This document shows, in pieces, positions 1 to 10,239 of a stretch of DNA of 64,000 bases (position 1 is the first letter of the stretch; the number at the start of each line of letters is the position of its first letter). Origin of the DNA: Apophysomyces variabilis (Eukaryota; Mucoromycota; Mucoromycetes; Mucorales; Mucoraceae). The stretch is from positions 211,810-275,809 of the forward strand of contig MZZL01000076.1 in assembly GCA_002749535.1 (NCBI GenBank). The letters run 5' to 3'. The translations under genes were made by a program, and so were the position numbers. The notes beneath the pieces are model-generated. The model searched no databases. It saw only the letters and a program-made list of their open reading frames with translations, and had not been told where the DNA came from.

Positions 1-58
1 TTTATTTTTTTTCCGTTTCTCTGTTTTTTCTATTTTTTTCTCAAGCACAATTGCAAGA

Positions 59-3000
59 ATGTCCTTTCATGAAGAAGTAAACTCCATTGGTGATTCTTTC
101 TCACTTGCTGGAGCTCCTAGTACTTTAACTGATGACATTCAAAGCATCTCTATTTCAGAATCATCAGCATCACCACGTACTGGACAAAAGTGAAAACAAA
201 CAACAAGTATTGTATGGCAGTTCTTCAAAAAGCTAGAATGGACAGAGCAAGTAAAACGTGCTCAATGCAAGTTGTGTGAAGGGTACGTTTACAATTACCA
301 TTATGTCTCTGGATTCTTACTAGAGTAATTAGAAAAAATACAGAAGTCATCGTCAATTGCCATGGTGGAAGTTAAGGCTCGCAATTTTGGACTGACCGTC
401 CCGATACCGACCCATACCGAACCATACCGTCAATCTCAGTCTGTAAGTTTTGGACCGAACCCCTTGGACCGACGGTCTCGGTTTATATATTTTGGACCGA
501 TCTTGGTTCATGTAAACCGTCCCAACCCGACTGATTGGACCGTCGGTCATGATAGTAGTTTTGGTTTTTAAAAAGAAAATTATTATCTATAAAGTATTAT
601 TGGAGAAATAACTCTCACAACAAGTAAAATAGTCTTATTTAATCAGTTCGTTGTATTTTATTTTTGCTTATAGTATGCGCAAACAAAGAATTGTTTGTAA
701 AGGTAATATTCTATTCTTTGTATTGCTATTATTGATAATTGTTCTTTCTTTCAACATTATATGCCATACCGTTTTCAAGTAACAGTAGCATTTGGTATAG
801 GAATTTGCAAGTATCCACCCTTAGCTAGAATGGCGCGCGATTACTTAGCAATTCCAGGTTAGTGTCTTTGTTCACCCCACATTCATCTTCTGATTAACGT
901 CGTTATCTCAGGTACAAGTGCTCCATCAGAACGAGTCTTCTCCGCTGGCAAGGCTATTATAAGCCCAAATCGTGCTTCACTTGCTGTAGAAACCATTCGT
1001 GCATGTATGCTTGAAAAATACCGGCTACGACAAGAACTAAAGAATTGATATACAGTATTCTCTGAAATAGATCGAGTGTTGAATTAGCAGTTAATAAACG
1101 ATGCATTGCATTTTATCTTTCTTATTACATGAACTGCTTCTCTTAATCTGTAATGTAAATCACACTAAAACTGAAAATCTTGCAAGCAACAAAGCTTTTG
1201 TGTACTTGTATAACTGCACTTATTGAAGTAAAGAAAAATATTTACTTTGAATGTCTGTAAGTAATATTGTGTATAATGTCATGTGAAAGGCATAGCATAG
1301 ACTGACGGTCCTCCCAACAGTCCTTCTAGTGGTCTCGGTACCTGACCTTGGACTGTCCCAATTATAGACCGTCCCGAATACTGACTGAGTAGTAATAACT
1401 GGCAGTCTCGGTCCAGCTACCTTGCACCAGCCTGTACTGTCCCATACCGACCGTTGCAAGCCTTAGTAGAAGTACCAAACAAGCATTGTTGCATTTGAAA
1501 AACAAACATCACAAGGAGCACACCAGTGCAATGGGTCAAACAACAACAGGCCTGAACAAATACTTTAACAGGTGAGCTACACCTTATATTTCATGCTGTA
1601 CTTATGTACATCCTTATTTTTTTTAGCTCGCAGCCTAAGTCCTTTGACCAGAATGACTTTCAAAAAAAACTTGCGCAATGGATAGTTGCCAATGATCAAC
1701 CATTCTCTGAAGTCGACTCTATTCATTTCCATAGTTTGATCAACACCTTGCAACCCAATGCTGTTCTTGTGTCTGGTAAAACAATTTGAAACGACATCGT
1801 CCAAAGCTTTGAGGATGGTCGTATGCTTCTGAAAAAAAAACTCAATGTGAGTATTAGCTTGTATGACATAAATAACTCTAATAATATTTAGGATCTTGAC
1901 GCAAAACTATCAATCACACTGGACGTTTGAACTTCGCCAAACTATCATTCATTTCTTGGAGTAACTGGCCATTATGTTGATGATAACTGGGAACTTCAAG
2001 ATGTACTACTGGATTTTATACCAGTAACTGGTATACATACTGGAGAAAACTTGGCTAATGTGTTCATGAACTCAATGGACGAGTTAAACATCGCAACAAA
2101 GGTAAGAATACAAGTACTATGATCAGCATTTTAAATATACTATAGATTCTTGCCATCACGACTGACAATGCTACAAACAACGATACAATGATGGCAGTTC
2201 TTGAATGCGAGTGGAAAAACCGTGGAGTTCAGTTCAACGCAGCCAAGCAACATCATCGTTGTATTGCCCACATCATCAACCTTGGTGTACAAGATGCTCT
2301 CAAAAGTCTGAATATACTGTCTGGCCATGAAGAAACTACATCCGTTGAAGTTTCAGAGAATGTTGGCATTACAAACACGATCAACAAGGTAATTGTGCCT
2401 CTTGTTTAGTTTATAAGTCTTGGAATAACAAACCAAGAAAATATATTGTTTAGCTCCAGTGTCTGGTTCATACAATTCATTTATTGGTTAAATGGCGTGA
2501 ACAACTTGAGACATATATCAAAGCTACTCCAAACTGTCCATCTATTCAACTCACTCTTGACTGCAAGACATGATGGAACTCGACCATGGAGATGATTGAC
2601 AATGCCATCAAGTTGAAAATGCCATTAATGATTCTAGTGACCACCGAAAAAAGAACAATGGGTACATTCCAACTAAGTGACCATGAATGGGACTTGTTGG
2701 CCGACTTTTTAGACTTATTTTCTGTAAGTACAAGTATTTCTACATTTGACAATTGTTTAACCATCCCATTTTAAAGATTTTTCAAAAAATAACAACATTT
2801 TTATCTGCATCAAAGTATCCAACAATTAATGCTGTCATCCCTGCTTACAACGCTATGATGGACAAGTTGGATGTATACCAATCGTCTTCAAGTAAACTCG
2901 CCACTGCTGCTGAATCTTACTTTATAAAATTGAAAAAATATTACTGCAAAACTGACCTTTCGCCCATCTGCTCAGTTGCTACAAGTAAGTTCACGCTTTT

Positions 3001-3621
3001 ATGCAGCACTTCAACTGATATACTGTATTTTTCTTTTAGTCCTTGACCCACGTTTGAAAACTGATTATTACCGTATGCATGACTGGGGCACTGAATGGAT
3101 TGACTTTTGCATTGATCAATGTCAGACTGTCTACGATGAATACAAGCCATTTATTTTGTATGATGACACTGATGATGTTCCTATGGCATCTGATGAAAGC
3201 TTGTATCAATCAACCAATCCTAGTTTTGACAATGATCTGGACGATTTCATGAAGCATATGTACGGTGAAAGCAGTAGCATGGCGTTGAAAAAGAAAAACA
3301 AAAACACTGAACTCGACGATTACCTTAAAAAAGAAAAAGAAATGACAAAAACTCCATTGTTGTGGTGGTGCAACAGAAGATCAGTTTACCCAGTGCTCTT
3401 CTATATAGCGCGTGATTACTTAGCAATTCCAGGTATAGTCAATCTTTAGTGATCATTCTGATAGCTCTGTATTGAACACTTAAATAGGGTCTAGTGTGCC
3501 GGTTGAACGTGTGTTTTCTAGTGGAAGAAATCTTGTTTCACAGAACCGATCATTGTTGAATGTAGAGACAATCCGCGCATGCATGCTGGAAAAAGATCGA
3601 ATTTACTCACAATCGTACTAA
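59..3621 (+). pseudogene. hAT transposase pseudogene (BED finger, DDE, dimerisation domain)
   Basis: A broken hAT transposase read across several exons. A BED-type zinc finger is split by the nested element: the Cys pair is at about 265-280 (CKLCEG) and the His pair at about 1490-1530 (HLKNKHHKEH). The RNase H-like core follows with a first-Asp motif SITLDV at about 1910-1930, then ITTDNATNND (about 2155-2190) and a CIAHIINL segment (about 2260-2290). The C-terminal hAT dimerisation motif GSSVPVERVFSSGRNLVSQN lies at about 3490-3550, and the frame ends TAA at 3619-3621. In-frame stops are visible at 191 (TGA), at about 1927 (conserved Trp in the LDVWTS motif read as TGA) and at about 2570 (conserved Arg of the KTRWNST motif read as TGA). 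All are explained by C-to-T or G-to-A transitions. The gene is dead but its architecture is complete. Confidence 0.8.
373..1465 (+). mobile_element. Nested non-autonomous hAT element with 8-bp TSD
   Basis: A 1.09-kb element sits inside the BED finger region of the surrounding hAT gene. Its ends are TAAGGCTCGCAA (left) and TTGCAAGCCTTA (right), an inverted repeat with one mismatch. It is flanked by GTGGAAGT (365-372) and GTAGAAGT (1466-1473), an 8-bp target duplication with one transition. Subterminal DNA on both sides is packed with GACCGTCGG / CCATACCGA type motifs (about 390-560 and 1290-1460). Internally, 831-1047 still encodes a hAT dimerisation domain (ARDYLAIPGTSAPSERVFS, then NRASLAVETIRACMLEKY) with a small intron, so it is probably an internal deletion derivative of an autonomous hAT. 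Confidence 0.8.
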
Positions 3622-3879
3622 TGCTGTCATCGCCCTGTTTTCTTTTTTATATTTATTTCTTCTTTATTCAGTGCTCTTTTTTTTTTATTATTGCTTTAAA
3701 CCATTTCTTTATATATTCTTTAATGCCTTCTCATATAATAAATGCAACTTAGGTTGACATTTACCAAATTATGTTTGCAATGACATGAGATGTCACTGAT
3801 TAGCATTTGTTCTAATCATCTTGTTCCTACTAGATTACATTTTCAACCTGATTTATTAAAACTTAGTCTAAGCCTTCAA

Positions 3880-4067
3880 AAGGGGACCTCAATGGGCTCT
3901 AGATGAAACTTAGGCCCATATAAAGTGGCCCAATGGGCCTTGGGTCAATATATTGGCCCAGCCCAGTTATGGCCTGGCCCAGTTATAACCTGGCCCAAAT
4001 TGACCTAACCAAATTGACCCAGCCCAGATTGGCCTAGCTCAGATTGGCCCAACCCATTTCATGCCCT
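3880..4067. repeat. GGCCCA-rich hAT subterminal tract
   Basis: About 190 bp with a dozen copies of GGCCCA/GGCCTGG/TGGGCC-type motifs in both orientations, ending in the proposed hAT terminus at about 4067. Dense short motifs near the ends are typical transposase-binding regions of hAT elements. The stretch 3622-3880 before it is AT-rich and holds nothing recognisable. Confidence 0.55.
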
Positions 4068-4072
4068 AATTA

Positions 4073-4226
4073 TTATGTAATTACAATTGTAGCAAAAAGA
4101 TATAAATATGCAGATGATCAAAAAGAATAAAGGATCATCATATCTGTTTATCTTTTATTTCATTGTCTTCTACACCTATCTCAACCCTATCTGGCCATTG
4201 GATTTCCAGCTTAGAATATGGCAATG
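4073..4226 (+). repeat. Partial LTR of the gypsy-1 family, opposite orientation
   Basis: This stretch aligns with the reverse complement of the gypsy-1 LTR (4227-4557): shared blocks include AAAAAGATATAAATAT, TCTGGCCATTGGATT and CCAGCTTAGAATATGGCAA. It lacks its first half, which was presumably displaced by the hAT ending at about 4067. Its last bases appear to resume as CAACGACA at 15018-15025, on the far side of both gypsy elements. The original LTR therefore lay about 42 bp downstream of the tRNA-Trp gene before the later insertions. Confidence 0.7.
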
Positions 4227-4557
4227 TGTCATCGCCGTATCCTTGAGCTGGTAATCCAATGGCCAGGAAAAGATGAGACAAAGATAGTGAACAATAGAAT
4301 CACAATAAAAATAAGTGGATAAGATGATGTTTTATTCTTTGTTGATCTCATGGATATTTATATCTTTTTTCTATTCTAAATTATGTAATCTTCTCAGTAT
4401 GGTGATAGAAAAGAGAATTGGTTAAAAGACAAAAGGTAAAGTGCGGTAGATGAGAACTTCTTGGAGATTCGATCTTTTTTGGACAAACACCAAGAGAAGC
4501 AAAGACTTGCCTTCTTCAGTGCTTAAGTGTGATTGGCCGATGGTCTGTACTATGACA
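4227..4557 (-). repeat. 3' LTR of gypsy-1
   Basis: 331-bp LTR beginning TGTCATCGCC and ending CTATGACA. It is nearly identical to 9529-9860, with scattered C/T and G/A differences and a few others. Confidence 0.9.
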
Positions 4558-4599
4558 TTACTCCCCCCCCCCGAGCTTGTTGTTTGTCCTTGAGCAACA

Positions 4600-7500
4600 T
4601 CGAAAGCAAATGGTCCTGAACGTGCTGTCTGTCTGTGGCGCGAGCAGAGGCTGGATCATACCAAGAACTTTGTATGGGCGCGCTGGCGTTAACAGGGCAT
4701 AATCAATCGGTGTGGACTCAGGAGTTGTAGATCTTGTCTTGCAGGTCTTTCAGCTGGTAAATATCAGATTCATGGTTTACTGCAATAATGGTGTAAGGGC
4801 CTTTCCAGTTGAACTCTAGGCCGAACTTGTTTTCATGGCGCATTAGGATGAGGTCGCCCACTTGGAAGACTTGGTGCTTCATAACAGCATCCCAAACGGC
4901 CTTGTCCTTCTCAGCATTTTGGCATAATTTTTCTGCAGTGAGGCGACGAGCTTCTCTCAACCGAAGTAATGCAGGCTTGCGGGATTCAAACAATTCAGCT
5001 GGTTCTCCAGATGTTTCAATGGATAAAAAGGGGTGTAATGAGTCACCAGGCAGATTTGGTTCTTGATCATAGACTATGTAAAAAGGACTTAGACCTGTTG
5101 TTCGGTGTTTGCATATGCGACAGGCAAAGACAGCAGTGTAGACGTATTCATCCCATCATGAGATGGCTCCATTGACATATTTTCACAACATTTGCTTTAG
5201 GATACCATTTGTGCGCTCACACTTGCCATTAGATCATGGATGGAAGGCTGAAGTAAATTGATGATGCAGTCAGATATGACTCAGATACTTATCAAGAACT
5301 TTAGACATAAAATTGGGACCACGATCTGTAACCATCTCCAAGGGGCAACCGAAATTTATGACGATTTCTTCAAAAATAAAATCTGCAACAGCTTCACCAG
5401 TGGCGTCTGGGAGGGCGCGCACAATAGTCCAATTTGTCATGTAATCAACTGCGACCAGGATCCAACGATTTCCGTTCACTGTTGTTGGCAACTCTCCAAT
5501 AAAGTCCAAGTGCCATCATTCAAAAGGAGCAGGTACATCTAAAGGCTTCATCAGTGCGTGGTAGATATTGCGTTTGGCATTGGCAGTGAGCTGACACTGA
5601 GGGCATTCTCTGATCTATTCTTGTATGTCGTGCTTCATGTTGGGCCACCACCATCATTTCTTAACCAGATCATACACTGTGAGGTTCCCTTGATGACCAA
5701 AACTGGAATGAAAGTGTCATACAATTTCTGCATGATGAGCAAAGAGAGCAAAACGGATTTCTTAAATTGAACCACCAAATTTGACTTTCCTGAACACCTG
5801 ATCGCCACAGGTCACAAATTGTTCCTGATGTTTTGACAAAAGATCTTTGTACATCTCCGGCCAGTTTGCCTCAGGCTATAAATAGAACTTTGGCTAGTCA
5901 GACTCTTAGATGGCTTTCAGGGCAAACAGATAATCCAGTTCCATACTTTCTTTATCTGTGGTACTATAGTTGCCACCTTGTTGTGAAAGTAGATCAGGGA
6001 CATGATTGTCACGCCCAGGCTTGTATTATATCTCTGAGTTGAAACATTCTATTTCTGCCATCCAACGTGTAAGGCGAGGTATAGGTTTGGTTTGAGTTTG
6101 AAAATAGCAAAGAGGGTAGTGATCAGTATACACGATGTAGGGGCGACCTTCAATAAAACAATGCCAAGTCTGGAGAGCATGCAAGATACCAAGTAGTTCC
6201 TACTCTTGGGCTAGGTAATTTCTCTCACAAGCAGATAGCTTCTTTGATTTGAATGCCAGGGGATGCATTAGGCCATCTGGCCCTTCCTATAGTAGGACTG
6301 CTCCTACACCATAATCAGAAGCATCTGTTTCTATCACATAAGGCAATTTCAGATTTGGGGGTAGCAGAATAGGGGCATTGGTCATGCATGACTTGATCTT
6401 TTCAAACGCTTCTTGACATTTCAGGGTCCACACAATGGGTCTTGTCTTTACACTAATCCCTTTGGTGAGGTCCGTCAAAGGTGCAGCAATCGTTAAGAAG
6501 TCTTTGATGAACCATTGGTAATGAGACCCTAATCCTATGAACTGTCTTACTTCTTGCACGTTTGTCAGTACTGGCCAGTCTTGAATAGCTTTGACCTTCT
6601 CTTCGGAAGGTCTGATCCCTTCAGTAGATACTTGGAAACCTACGAACTGTAATTCAGTCTTGTTGAATTCACACTTCTTTAGGTTTGCAATTAGCTGTGC
6701 TTGCTGAAGTCATTTCAATATCTCCTTGACATGTTCGTAGTGTTCTTCTTACGTCTTGCTATAGATAAGAATGTCGTCTAAGTACACAAATGCAAACCTG
6801 TCAAGACAGTTGCCAAGCACCGAGTTCATCAGTCACTGAAAAGTTGGTGGAGCATTCATAAGACCAAAAGGGAATACCAGAAACTCATAGGAACCGTAGC
6901 ATGTGTTGAATCCTGTCTTTGGTATGTCTTCTTCCCTTATACGCACTTAATGGTAACTGCTTTTCAGATTGATACTTGAGAAGAATTTGGCACCACCTAG
7001 CCACTCCAGGCATTCATCAATCTGTGGCAAAGGATGCAAGTTTCGACGAGTGATTTGATTAATGGCCCTATAGTCAACACACATATGCATTGATCCATCC
7101 TTCTTTTGGACAAAAAGTACTGGAGCACCCCAGGGTGACGCACTCAGACAGATGAGGTGAAGTTCAAGGAGCTCATTTAGTTGCTTTTGCAGTTCATCAA
7201 GTTCTAGAGGACTCATCTTGTATAGTGCATGGTTGATTGGAGCCGCGTCCCCTGTATTGATAACATGCTCAACATCTCATTTAGGTGGCAACCTGGGTAA
7301 TTTGTCTTGAAATACATCACTAAATTCAGCGACCAGGTTGGTGAATCAGGGATCCTGACACATCCAATTCCCTTCGGCGTCTGTTTGGAGATAACAAAGG
7401 TATTGAGCTTCTACTTGCTTTTCTCATTCGAATCGTTGAACCTGTCGATGTGATATGAGATATGCCAAATCAGGTACTGGACGATCGTTCTTTGGTCGCA

Positions 7501-8044
7501 AGGTGTATGTTCTCTCTGATGTCTTGATCATCCAGGTGTCACGATCCCAGTCTGGTATAGGCTTCTAACGCTTGATCCAGTCCCGGCCAAGAATAAGATC
7601 AAACTTGGTGTCCAATATATACGCTGTTATGTCATGTACAAAGCCACCAGCATTGAGCGAGAGAGTAACACCTTCAGTGATATCAATCCTGTGGCCTCCA
7701 GCTGTTTCGACCTGTCGTTTGGTAATCAGCTTAATCGAAAGGCCTCTTGCAATTCTGGGTGATACATAGCAGCCACTTGCTCTGCTATCCAGTAACGTTT
7801 CGCATATAACACTATTACAAACCAAGTCATACAGAGGTAAGTCCGTGTTGTTTATTGCATTCAATTCTTTGATGTGATTAACATCATCAACAAGAAAGTC
7901 TAAACTCTCAAGATGTTTGTTTGGATTGTTCTTGACTGGTTCTTCACACTTCACTTCTTCGATCTTGGCAATTGCTTCTTGTTTTGATTCAACCATATTC
8001 AGGGAATGATTGTTCTTGCGCACTAATACTTCCCTTACTCCCAA
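4600..8044 (-). pseudogene. gypsy-1 pol pseudogene (PR-RT-RH-INT)
   Basis: The minus-strand translation gives, in order: an aspartic protease region (8044-7565) in which the expected DTGA-type active site reads LLDSRASG, ending ILGRDWIKR; reverse transcriptase (about 7216-6720) with KKDGSMHMCVDYRAIN and the catalytic YLDDILIYS; RNase H (about 6400-6100) with ETDASDYGVGAVLL; an integrase core (about 5510-5260) with HLDFIGELPTTVNGNR and TDRGPNF; and a C-terminal GPY/F-type module (about 4900-4740, WKGPYTII). At least fifteen in-frame stops interrupt it. Those I checked against expected family residues are Gln, Trp or Arg codons converted by C-to-T or G-to-A change. Confidence 0.85.
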
Positions 8045-8049
8045 TGCGC

Positions 8050-9517
8050 TTGGCCTTTTAAATCCAATGACTGGCTAGACTGCACAGTTTGTCGTTGCTG
8101 GTTTTTCTTGTAGGGTGAAGGACATATGCGCACAATGTGTCCTTCTCCACCGCAGTTGTAGCAGGTAATGGTCCTCAGGTCTGATTCCTCATTGAGAAAC
8201 GTTTGGATTTATTAAAAAATAATATTTTGATATATATTTTTTATTTTTGGTCAAATCTATAAATAATAATAATAATATAGATTTAAGAAGTTTTATATTT
8301 TTATAATAAATAATATTTTAAAACAAATTTCCTTTTTTACAAAAAACATAAAAATTGGAAAAGTATGATAACTTAAAAAATATAAATAAATTAAATAATC
8401 TATTATTTTTAAAAATAACAGTAATTTTATTAAATTTAAAACGTCTCTCATTGGTTCTTCCCGGACCACGACCTTGTCTTGCGTTATATCCGCCATGCTG
8501 CCAAGGTCTTCCTCTGCTTGCATATCTACCCCATGACTGGATAATGTCGAGTTCCATTGGTGTAGAGCCTCTGTAACCTTGATTTTGCCAGGAAGCTACC
8601 CCATTGGACTACTCAAAGGGTTTGTACGTTCCTTGTACACATTCATATGCTGATTCAAATGCTTCTGCCGCGTTATATGCTTCAGTGAGGGACTTTGGAC
8701 GGTTCAGGAGCACCTGTAGTCTTACATCATATCGGAGACTACAGACGAACTGATGCATGGCATCCTCATTGAACATTTCAGGCAAGTCAAGCATGATATT
8801 TCGAAACGCCACAATATAATCATGAATAGATCCAGTTTGTCGAAGTTCTTGCAGTTGCTGTCAGGCTATTTGAGTTGTGTTACTAGGCTTGAATTCTTTT
8901 CAAAACAGTTCCTTGAATTCAATCCATGTTTCTGGGACACTTGCTCTCCCCGTAATATCATCAATCATCACCTCTAGGTGCTGCCACCAAGTCGCTGCTG
9001 CATCTCGCAGAAGAGTGGATGCATACATCATCTTCTGGCTGTCGCTTAGTCCAGAGAATTCGCTATATTTGTCTACTGTGTGTAACTACGCCTCAATTGT
9101 GGCTGAAGAACGCTCGCCACGAAATACGTCTAGTTGCACGGGTTTTATGCATGAAGGTAATGCCTTTTTTGTTTCTTGCGCCATGGCTGCCTCTAGTTGT
9201 AGGGCCTTGATCTCTTGTTGCTGCTCATGTAGTTGTGCCAGCATTGCTTTCATAGTTTCCATCATAGTGTTCTGTTGTTCTTCTGAGTTCATCTTGTTCT
9301 TCTCACAGGCTCTCAGGAATGTTTTACTGATTTTTTCTGCTCTTTGTCGAAGTGTTCTTAAATTTTGCTTCGAAAACTTGGTTCGTTCTTCCTCTGGGAT
9401 AACTTCTTATGGATCACTGGTCTTGTATAGCTCGTAATATTCTTGTGGTAAAATTTCAAGTACAAACTCTTGCAAAATAAACTTCTTTTGTTAGTCAGTA
9501 GAAAAGGAACTTGTCAT
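8050..9517 (-). pseudogene. gypsy-1 gag pseudogene
   Basis: Reading starts at ATG 9517, only 12 nt inside the 5' LTR and overlapping the primer-binding site (MTSSFSTD). A coiled, charged region follows (MNSEEQQNTMMETMK, EQQQEIKALQLEAA), then a retrotransposon Gag domain (WWQHLEVMIDD, DLPEMFNEDAMHQFVCSLR), a GR-rich stretch, and a CCHC zinc knuckle CYNCGGEGHIVRIC at about 8120-8165. Stops at about 9490 and elsewhere, plus the 235-bp insert at 8204-8438, break it. Removing the insert restores the frame between NERRF and the knuckle. The long plus-strand open frame at 8877-9437 is a shadow. Confidence 0.8.
8204..8438. mobile_element. 235-bp very AT-rich MITE-like insert with 6-bp TSD
   Basis: An abrupt block of almost pure A/T inside gag, flanked by AAACGT on each side (8198-8203 and 8439-8444). 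Deleting the block and one flank rejoins the gag reading frame, so the direct repeat is best read as a target-site duplication. The ends show a weak inverted repeat: left TTGGATTTATTAAAA, right end reversed TTAAATTTAATAAAA. It has no coding capacity. It does not resemble the LTRs or hAT ends in this window. Confidence 0.65.
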
Positions 9518-9528
9518 CAGCTACCAAA

Positions 9529-9860
9529 TGTCGTCGCTGTATCCTTGAGCTGGTAATCCAATGGCCAGGAAAAGATGAGACAAAGATAGTGAACAATAGA
9601 ATCACAATAAAAATAAGTGGATAAGATGATATTTTATTCTTCATTGATCTCATGGATATTTATATCTTTTTTTCTATTCTAAATTATGTAATCTTCTTGG
9701 TATGGTGATAGAAAAGGGAATTGGTTAAAAGACAAAAGGTAAAGTGCGGTAGATGAGAACTTCTTGGAGATTCGATCTTTTTTGGACAAACACCGAGAGA
9801 AGCAAAGACTTGCCTTCTTCGGTGCTTAAGCATGATTGGCCGATGGTCTGTACTATGACA
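9529..9860 (-). repeat. 5' LTR of gypsy-1
   Basis: 332-bp LTR, from TGTCGTCGCTG to CTATGACA. On its inner side lies the sequence TTTGGTAGCTGATG (minus strand), the presumed primer-binding site. Confidence 0.9.
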
Positions 9861-9870
9861 ATACGGCAAC

Positions 9871-10228
9871 TGTCATGCGCAGTATTTTCTTCCTGATCTG
9901 GGTTTTCTTCCTGGCAAAGGTCAAACCCACTGGGGATCAAGGGTAACAAAAGAGATAGAGAATAAACAGATGATTGTCTTTATTACTAAGCAAATTCATA
10001 GATATTTATATTTTTTCTAAATCTAATTGTAACAATGCTGATACGGTCGAGCATTTGAAATAAGTAAAATAAACAGGCAAGAGATTATGTAATGGTTTTG
10101 CTGAGCATGGTACTCCTGGAGATGTTGCTCTTTTGTAGTGAAGGCTGAAGCGTTAAAGGTTTACCGTTTTTGGATCAAGGCCGATCTGAGCAAAAGGTTT
10201 GTGTCACTACAACTTTGCAGGCATGACA
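9871..10228 (-). repeat. 3' LTR of gypsy-2
   Basis: 358-bp LTR from TGTCATGCGC to GCATGACA. The adjacent sequence TTACTCCTCCCC, on the minus strand GGGGAGGAGTAA, is the polypurine tract. Confidence 0.9.
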
Positions 10229-10239
10229 TTACTCCTCCC

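Larger units (their letters stand above)
1..4067 (+). mobile_element. hAT transposon, left end outside window, decayed
   Basis: The region holds a plus-strand hAT-type transposase relic (59-3621) followed by a GGCCCA-rich subterminal tract and a terminus at about 4067. The terminus, read inward on the minus strand, begins TAGGGCATGAAATGGG. It closely matches the left end of another element at about 27470 (TAGGGCTTGAAATGGG), which supports calling it a hAT-family terminal inverted repeat. The matching left terminus would lie before position 1, so the element is partial here. An unrelated smaller hAT (373-1465) is nested inside it. Directly to its right is a fragment of a retroelement LTR (4073-4226), which suggests the hAT inserted into that LTR. 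Confidence 0.6.
4227..9860 (-). mobile_element. Ty3/gypsy LTR retrotransposon 1
   Basis: A minus-strand element of 5.63 kb bounded by two direct LTRs (4227-4557 and 9529-9860) that begin TGTC and end GACA. A purine-rich tract (the complement of the run of C at about 4562-4571) lies next to the 3' LTR, and a primer-binding site beginning TGGTAGC follows the 5' LTR at about 9526. Order gag, protease, RT, RNase H, integrase is the Ty3/gypsy order. There are many premature stops and one secondary insertion (8204-8438), so it is not autonomous now. Flanks are GGCAATG (left) and ATACGGCAAC (right); an ATAYGGCAA motif is on both sides but no clean 5-bp duplication is visible. Confidence 0.9.

Noticed and set aside
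8877..9437. 186-codon plus-strand open frame
   Set aside because: Lies antisense to the gypsy-1 gag, Cys/Ser-rich with no family motif; a shadow of the real frame.
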